From Apostichopus japonicus (lineage: Eukaryota > Echinodermata > Holothuroidea > Aspidochirotida > Stichopodidae): DNA of 64,000 nucleotides. Below are positions 58,485 through 64,000 of the stretch, piece after piece (positions within the stretch are counted from its first letter, which is position 1; each line of letters starts with the position of its first letter). Below the pieces are notes generated by a model, which saw only the letters and a program-made list of their open reading frames with translations, ran no database searches and was not told the origin of the DNA. The position numbers and the translations under genes are program-made. The DNA lies in assembly GCF_037975245.1 (NCBI RefSeq), contig NC_092565.1, positions 23,455,499 through 23,519,498 on the forward strand, given 5' to 3'.

Positions 58485-58695
58485 AAATCAGGGTTGCCAG
58501 AATTCCGGCAATAGCCGGAATTCCGGCTTTTTCCCGATTTTGATATTTGGTTCCGGCTCCACACGATCTTTTCGTCCCAGTTTCTAGCTGTTATCCTAAC
58601 ACACTGTAGCATACGCAATATGGAGCCTATACCGCAAATTTTTCTCTGGATTTCAAGTCCCAACATAAGCTTAGATAGTCTTTGGGACATCCAAG

Positions 58696-59347
58696 CAAGG
58701 GCGGCGGAACCGGGGCGGGGGGCACGTGCCCCCCACTTTTCCTCAGGTTAAAAATGTGCCCTTTTTCTACATAAAAATTGAGGTGTCTCAAGTTAGCAAG
58801 AGGCCAGGGAACCAGAATGAACATTCGGGAAGGGCCGTTTCCGGCCATCTGAGGGCATTGTAAAACCAAAAATTTTCTTGTACGCTCCGCGCCAACCGAT
58901 GGTGGCGCTCCGCCCAGATAGCCGTGCCGTTACAACTTTGCAAATCCTGGCTACGCCCCTGACTTTTAATGAATTTCTGTGGGTCAAACTCAAAGCTATT
59001 TCGAATGGAAAAAAATTGTTAAGATATTAACAAGAAATAAACTCTAATTCGGAAGATTCCTACATTAGCAACTAGCATGATTTCACCTCATTCTGTCTTC
59101 AAAGAAAACTTGTTCCTTGTTTCCTAATTTGCACATTGGATATTGCAGTGCTAGTATGCATTTTTTCCTTGAGGGTGGGGGGGGGGGCGTTGATGGAGTG
59201 ATGTGTATACGCAAATAAGATAATACAATAAGAGTTATAAAGGGTACTAAATATCAGGCTGCATCAGTCCAATCGAATTTCTGCAAAGTGCCCTTTGATG
59301 TCGGTGCCCCCCCCCCCCCCAGATTAAAAGTGCTTCCGCCGCCCTTG
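58696..59347. mobile_element. Inner hAT-type transposon inserted in the outer one
   Basis: Terminal repeats CAAGGGCGGCGGAA and TTCCGCCGCCCTTG are exact over 14 bp. A perfect 8-bp target duplication, CATCCAAG, lies at 58688-58695 and 59348-59355. The 652-bp interior has no transposase frame. It holds a third repeat at about 58835-58962 and G- and C-runs near 59178 and 59308. Confidence 0.9.
58835..58962 (-). mobile_element. GCGGAGCG-hairpin family fragment, innermost
   Basis: On the minus strand it runs from CAGGGGCGTAGCCAGGATTT through GGGCGGAGCGCCACCATCGG and TTGGCGCGGAGCGTACAAG to CAGATGGCCGGAAACGGCCC. It is the only copy of this family in reverse orientation in the window. Only the hAT-like CAG end on one side is clear. 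Confidence 0.7.
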
Positions 59348-59449
59348 CATCCAAGTCCCCACAACTTTCAGGCCCTAGGGGCAAACCCTGCTGGCATCCC
59401 TGCTTAAATAGTCTGCTAGAAAGTTACCTGAATGGGCTGCTAGACAGTT

Positions 59450-62400
59450 ATTTGAAATGTGGCAGAGGTGGATGACTGTGACATCTTTTTTTTAAAAGCA
59501 GCTCCTTTTTTGGGGTTTTCATAAATCTTGTGATGATCCTTGAAATAATTACTTGGAAGCAAAGTTTAGTTTTGTTTGTAAATTTATGTTTATATGAAAA
59601 GGACAGAAAAAATATTGAGTCAATGCAAAAAAGCAAAAACAAAATTCTCCTTATTTGCTAATTTTTCTGTCATCTGGGGGAATAAAGCCACAAGATTGGA
59701 TCAATGGGATGATCAGATTGATGAATTGGATGTTATTTTGAGTAATAGTCAGTAGATTTGCTAAAATTATTTGCTAATAACTCAATCATTATCCAAATAA
59801 AATGAAATTGACCTGGTTATGTGCTTTCAAAATGTTTGAAAATAAGGAAACGAGGGTTAGGATGGGAGTTAATAGGGTCATTATTGAGTGGTAGTAAATG
59901 TCAACATGAGATTCCCTATGATTCTTCCTTCTCCACCCAAACCCCCGCCCTCCTCATACCTTATAAGTATTTCTTTTAAATTATATGAGACAAAACTTAC
60001 AAATTGACAAAAAAAGATGTGTTTGTTAGGAGACATATATATTTTCTTCAAATAATTTCACTAATGTTCCTGCTTGAAGCAAGCATATGTATGCCTCTCA
60101 GCAATAAATAGTTAGGTATATATATACAAACATACAAAAAACATATTTATATACTATTTATATAAAAAAGCAGACAATAAGTTAAAAGTAGAAACAATAT
60201 TTCGATATTTTTTTTTCTTCTTTTTTTCTTCTTTTTCTTTCTTCTAATAGTGGCCATATTTCTATTCATTTAATTAAAAGTATCCCATTTAGAGGTTTTG
60301 CGCGCATCGTCAAGTGAGTATTCCTTTTATGTTTTAAAAAACCAGCGCAGCCGTTAGTAGCACGCAAAACCTGACTTTGGACTGTCATTGCTAAGCAATC
60401 AGCTTGTGACATAAAACATGGTAATGTTAACTATTTTTTCTTCCCTTTCGCATGTTTATGTGGATTTTAAATAACTCGACTACGACGAGAGCAAATGCTG
60501 AAGTTCATCTAAAAATTGAGCAAAACTATGGAATTTTCCAAACTATTCAGACCGCTTGGTATATAACAACCCCATGTGAATTGGTTATCGAAGAGTGTTC
60601 CTTTATATGCAGTATCACGCATGCGTAGATAATCTGACAAATCATTCTTTAACAATGAGCTTGGAGAAGATTGAACCAATTGAATCTTTTCTTTGTGGCG
60701 GTATCTGGGGGCTCTTTATACTCCAACTCGAAATAACACAGTGACGTATATTGTTGGTGTCTTCATAAACCTTAACAAAACCAAACAACGTTGAAATTTT
60801 GCTGGCCATATTTTCAGTTTTGAAAACGTCAACCTACATACCCAATTACAAGTCATTCCAAATTGTAACACAGGAAAATATAAAATCTAAAAACAGCGGA
60901 ATGTAGACCACACACAGTGGTGTAAACTTGGTGAGAACAAGGTAACCAGCACCAAACTTTGCAAGCTATACGCAAGTAGCATATACATATATGAATTTTA
61001 AGAAAATTGTTGGCATGCAAATAGGTATAAATGTTATGTAAATTTTCATACATATGAATACTACACAGAATTCATACCTTCACATACCTAGTCGTGAATT
61101 GCCCTATGTAGAAAAAACAAAAATAATTTAAGAAATATCGCCACACAGAAGCACACGTTTAACAGTTCGAGGAAATGCCACAGTTGAATTAAAACGCTTG
61201 GAATATTTTTTTTACAAGTGTTTTTGTCGTAATATTTTGTATAAATTAAATAAATTAAATTAATAATACTTAAATGTGAAAAGAAGTAGAGAGAGAGACG
61301 TAAAAATGTTTGCCAAACGCGGATCTCGAGTGTCCTAACTTTCTACTTACTCTAAGGAACGTCGTATTCGTAAATATAATAATAGCAGTGAACAAGAATA
61401 CCATTAAACGATAACAGAAGAACTACGCTATCACGTGATGGTCATGGGATATCGCTCGACCTACAGCAGAGAGATGTTGACTTGAAAGACATAGGTATCA
61501 AGATATTGTGACGTAGAATTAAACCAAACGGCTGATTTCGAATACAACGGTGTGTTTATCCTGTGTTATATTTATGTTTATGTCGTGGAATGAAGAGACT
61601 TTAATACTACGGGTATGTCGTAGTCAAGGCTACGTGATGGAACCAAAACACTGATAGGTGTTTTTCTTCTTTTTCTTTGTTTTTTTGCTGTTGTTATTTT
61701 ATGATTTTCCTATAAAGAATCTTTTTATTCCAACAATATAAGGAACCTTGAAACGCAATAAAAAACAGATTAATTATATTATATAAGGTGTAATATTTAA
61801 AGTAATATCGAAATATCTAACTTTAGTGCATATAATTGTCAATGAGTTGTGAGTTTCCAACCTTTTTCTGCACAGATGAACCAGAACGAATAATTTAACA
61901 AGAAAACCGATTCGTCGTGCGTTTTCGGTCATGTTGTATTTGATCACGTGATCTCGAGTTATCATACTTTTGGTTGGTATTTTGGGGGTCAAAACAACAA
62001 CAAAATATACGGCAGAAGAAAAACCAAGATGAAACAAGTGACAAATATCCCTGAGCCAATCACCTGGTTGACCTTTGACACTACCGCAACCAAAGTAATG
62101 AGTGCACGCGTGACGGGGATCTCAGCAAGGCAAGAGGACCATAATTATGTGTGCACCACATATTATACTCCATTTGCCTGGACGGAGTCAGTACCCGCCA
62201 CGTGCGGGGCAACAACAAAAAGTACCATCGAAGTCGTTATTGGTATTCATAACGATATCCCATAATAGTAAGAATAATAATATTATGATAATAATGAAGA
62301 AGAAAATATATGAGTTAAAACTTAAATAAATTAAGTAGAAAGACGTGTTCAAGATTCACGAATTGATACCGTTCAGCACACAAATGGCGTTTTGAGCTAT

Positions 62401-62700
62401 AAAATGTTCGGTAGGTTCTAGTACGTAGGCCTATATAAGGCATCTGGTCACTCTTTGAAGGCCCAAAAAATAGGAGGAACTTAAATACTTCAATGAAACT
62501 GAAATAAATAAATGTGGCAAGTTTAAAATCCAAACTGTGGTCAGGCTCACTCGCATTGCTAGGTAGATTATAAGTTTAACCTTCCCCAATTATTTTTTTC
62601 TTTAATTTAATTGAATACGATTTGAATACGTCATAATCTAGTACCCCATTGGTAGAGCTTCGTCCATTTTCGTTTGGCAAAGATGATTGCATCAGTCCCG
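59450..62700. other. Intergenic sequence, no supported gene
   Basis: AT-rich DNA with TATA-rich runs near 60115-60170 and T-rich runs near 60205-60240. An open frame at 61948-62265 has no recognisable motif. The 3' UTR of the minus-strand gene ends somewhere in the right-hand part. Confidence 0.4.
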
Positions 62701-62725
62701 TTTTGGTGACGTCACGTAACCAGGG

Positions 62726-63927
62726 TTACGAGTGTACATTCTTCATGATGGTGGCATCAGCTAGTAACCTAGGCAGGTACCTGTTGATATCTTCCAATAC
62801 ACACAGGACACGAATGTTTCTGAAACTTTCATCAGGATGAGCTGCAAAGTGAAAGCTACCCTCCATCCGAAGAAGGACGATGCCAGTGTTTTGATATCCT
62901 TCAATGTCGATCTATAAAGATAAGGAAATAAAAGTCAATCAAAATGTTTGACAATCTATGCACAAACATATAAAAGACTAACATGTAGGGACGAAACCAG
63001 TAATTCTAAAAGAATGACGTGAGGAGGGGGGGGGGGGGCTGGATGGCGGATGGGAGACAACTATCGGAAAATATCAAAATTATTACCGGAAGAGCTGTTC
63101 ATAAAAACATCGCTAAAAGTAATGTACACGCAAGAATATTGCCAACATCATTCCAAAGTATACAGTAGGCTACCTTTGAAAAACAATTCAGTTTTTTGAA
63201 TATTTTCAGTTGCATATCAGAAGAGTAGCCAACCCCCCCCCCCCCCCCATACTTCCAACCCATTCGATATCGTCTTTGGATCCGCCCTTGTACATACAGC
63301 AACCTTACAGTACATGTAACATATTACAGGTCAGATTTCACTATAGGGGTGGGGGGGGGGGGGGGTAGATGCTTACATCATTATCTTCGAGACCCCGACA
63401 TGGCATTTTTAAGGGAAATAAGGAATATTCTTTGATTGTACCGCGCAAGTCGTGAAATCTTACCTGTTGCGTTAAAGCCGCGTAAACTCTTTCGAACCAA
63501 TTCTTGATTACTGAAAATCTTTCATCCTCGTCACGTGTAAGTACAAAGTTATCTGATTTCTCGTAAAGCAACTCGTCGTCGATGGCGGCCTTCATCACTT
63601 TAATATATTCTTCGACAAATCTTTGATGCGTCCTCAGTAGATCAGCTTCTGCTAGATCATAGGTCTCAGGCAGCTCGTGGTGAAGGGGTAGTCCCTCTAC
63701 TTTGAACGAACCGGAACATGTAGCGTCAATGTTTGAAAACCTGGAAACTTTCTGTAAATAAACAGACAAACATAAAAGAAAATAATATCCAACTCACATT
63801 GATAAACTGTCCCAAGAGTTCAATTGAGTATATTAAATTGTAAACGATACCAACAGGTTCTCTATGAAAGTAGTGACAAATTGTGATATAAATAATTCCA
63901 AACTCGCAAGAATACTTTTGCCTCAAC
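62726..63927 (-). CDS. Last three exons of an unrecognised gene
   Basis: Minus-strand exons 63798-63927, 63464-63751 and 62726-62911 join in phase and end with TAA at 62726-62728. The 5' part lies beyond the window. The visible product is about 201 aa. It opens LRQKYSCEFGIIYITICHYF, with EPVGIVYNLIYSIELLGQFI after it. An acidic, helical middle follows (LPETYDLAEADLLRTHQRF to DERFSVIKNWFERVYAALTQ), and the end runs IDIEGYQNTGIVLLRMEGSF to ADATIMKNVHS. The middle looks alpha-helical and cytosolic. I do not recognise the family. Codon phase continues across both introns only when they are spliced, which supports the model. The intron between the first two of these exons is only 46 nt. Confidence 0.7.
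62990..63370 (-). other. Intron with G- and C-runs
   Basis: Within the intron between the last two minus-strand exons, the plus strand has a G-run at about 63025-63038, a C-run at about 63232-63248 and a G-run at about 63346-63365. The sequence GATCCGCCCTTG near 63280 resembles a hAT-type end of the GGGCGGATC kind, but I could not find its partner. Confidence 0.4.
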
Positions 63928-64000
63928 CTGTTTGTAAGTTTCTGTTTGAAATGTTGCGATTAAATATGGTTATTCCAGCAACGGTATATCTAGCACATTT

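Larger units (their letters stand above)
58489..59402. mobile_element. Outer transposon of a nested cluster
   Basis: Starts CAGGGTTGCCAG and ends CTGGCATCCCTG, reverse complements at 11 of 12 positions. The sequence CTTAAAT is directly repeated on both sides (58482-58488 and 59403-59409). The termini fit a hAT-like DNA transposon. The duplicate is 7 bp as I read it, one short of the usual 8. Removing the inner element leaves about 260 bp, a typical miniature length. Confidence 0.75.

Noticed and set aside
61948-62265. 105-codon frame with some protein-like composition
   Set aside because: No recognisable motif, no compatible splice partner found, and its codons resemble the surrounding non-coding DNA. 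It remains possible as an exon.

Overview
The window is nuclear DNA from an animal: the genes have introns with GT-AG boundaries, small exons and long AT-rich introns, and mobile and satellite repeats are dense. The best-supported gene is a KCTD9 orthologue closest in my recollection to deuterostome KCTD9. The tRNA-derived SINEs, hAT-type miniature transposons and poly-G runs suggest a marine invertebrate, perhaps an echinoderm. That placement is an impression, not a proof.

Layout. (1) 74-4783, plus strand: the last six exons of a single-pass membrane protein gene whose 5' end lies outside the window. (2) 4.8-9.9 kb: intergenic, with a 51-bp tandem repeat, one cleanly bounded hAT-type miniature transposon (8622-8959) and a decayed Penelope-like reverse transcriptase on the minus strand (about 9090-9471). 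(3) 9988-13532, plus strand: a four-exon gene for an unrecognised, charged, probably disordered protein of about 604 aa, with a roughly 3-kb 3' UTR. (4) 16.6-22.4 kb: a transposon graveyard holding a SINE, a long hairpin, several members of one miniature-transposon family, a palindromic MITE and many poly-G tracts. (5) 22434-52211, plus strand: a complete KCTD9 gene of 11 exons that read in phase to a 398-aa protein (KHA-like N-terminus, BTB/T1 domain, pentapeptide repeats). Its introns carry at least nine separate tandem arrays, a large inverted repeat and a pair of dispersed repeats. (6) 52.5-62.7 kb: intergenic, with a 169-bp duplication, a 45-bp array, and a SINE next to a nest of transposons inside one another. 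(7) 62726-63927, minus strand: the last three exons of an unrecognised gene, two of them separated by a 46-nt intron.

The most interesting points are the relict duplicate of a KCTD9 exon start just upstream of exon 10, the nested hAT insertions at 58.5-59.4 kb with legible target-site duplications, a short conserved hairpin motif shared by eight dispersed repeat copies, the expanded 25-bp minisatellite lying between two copies of one segment that includes the branch-point region of KCTD9 exon 6, and the 46-nt intron whose retention would add a hydrophobic tail. I found no bacterial-style operon, CRISPR array or clearly new enzymatic system. All splice models were read by eye.
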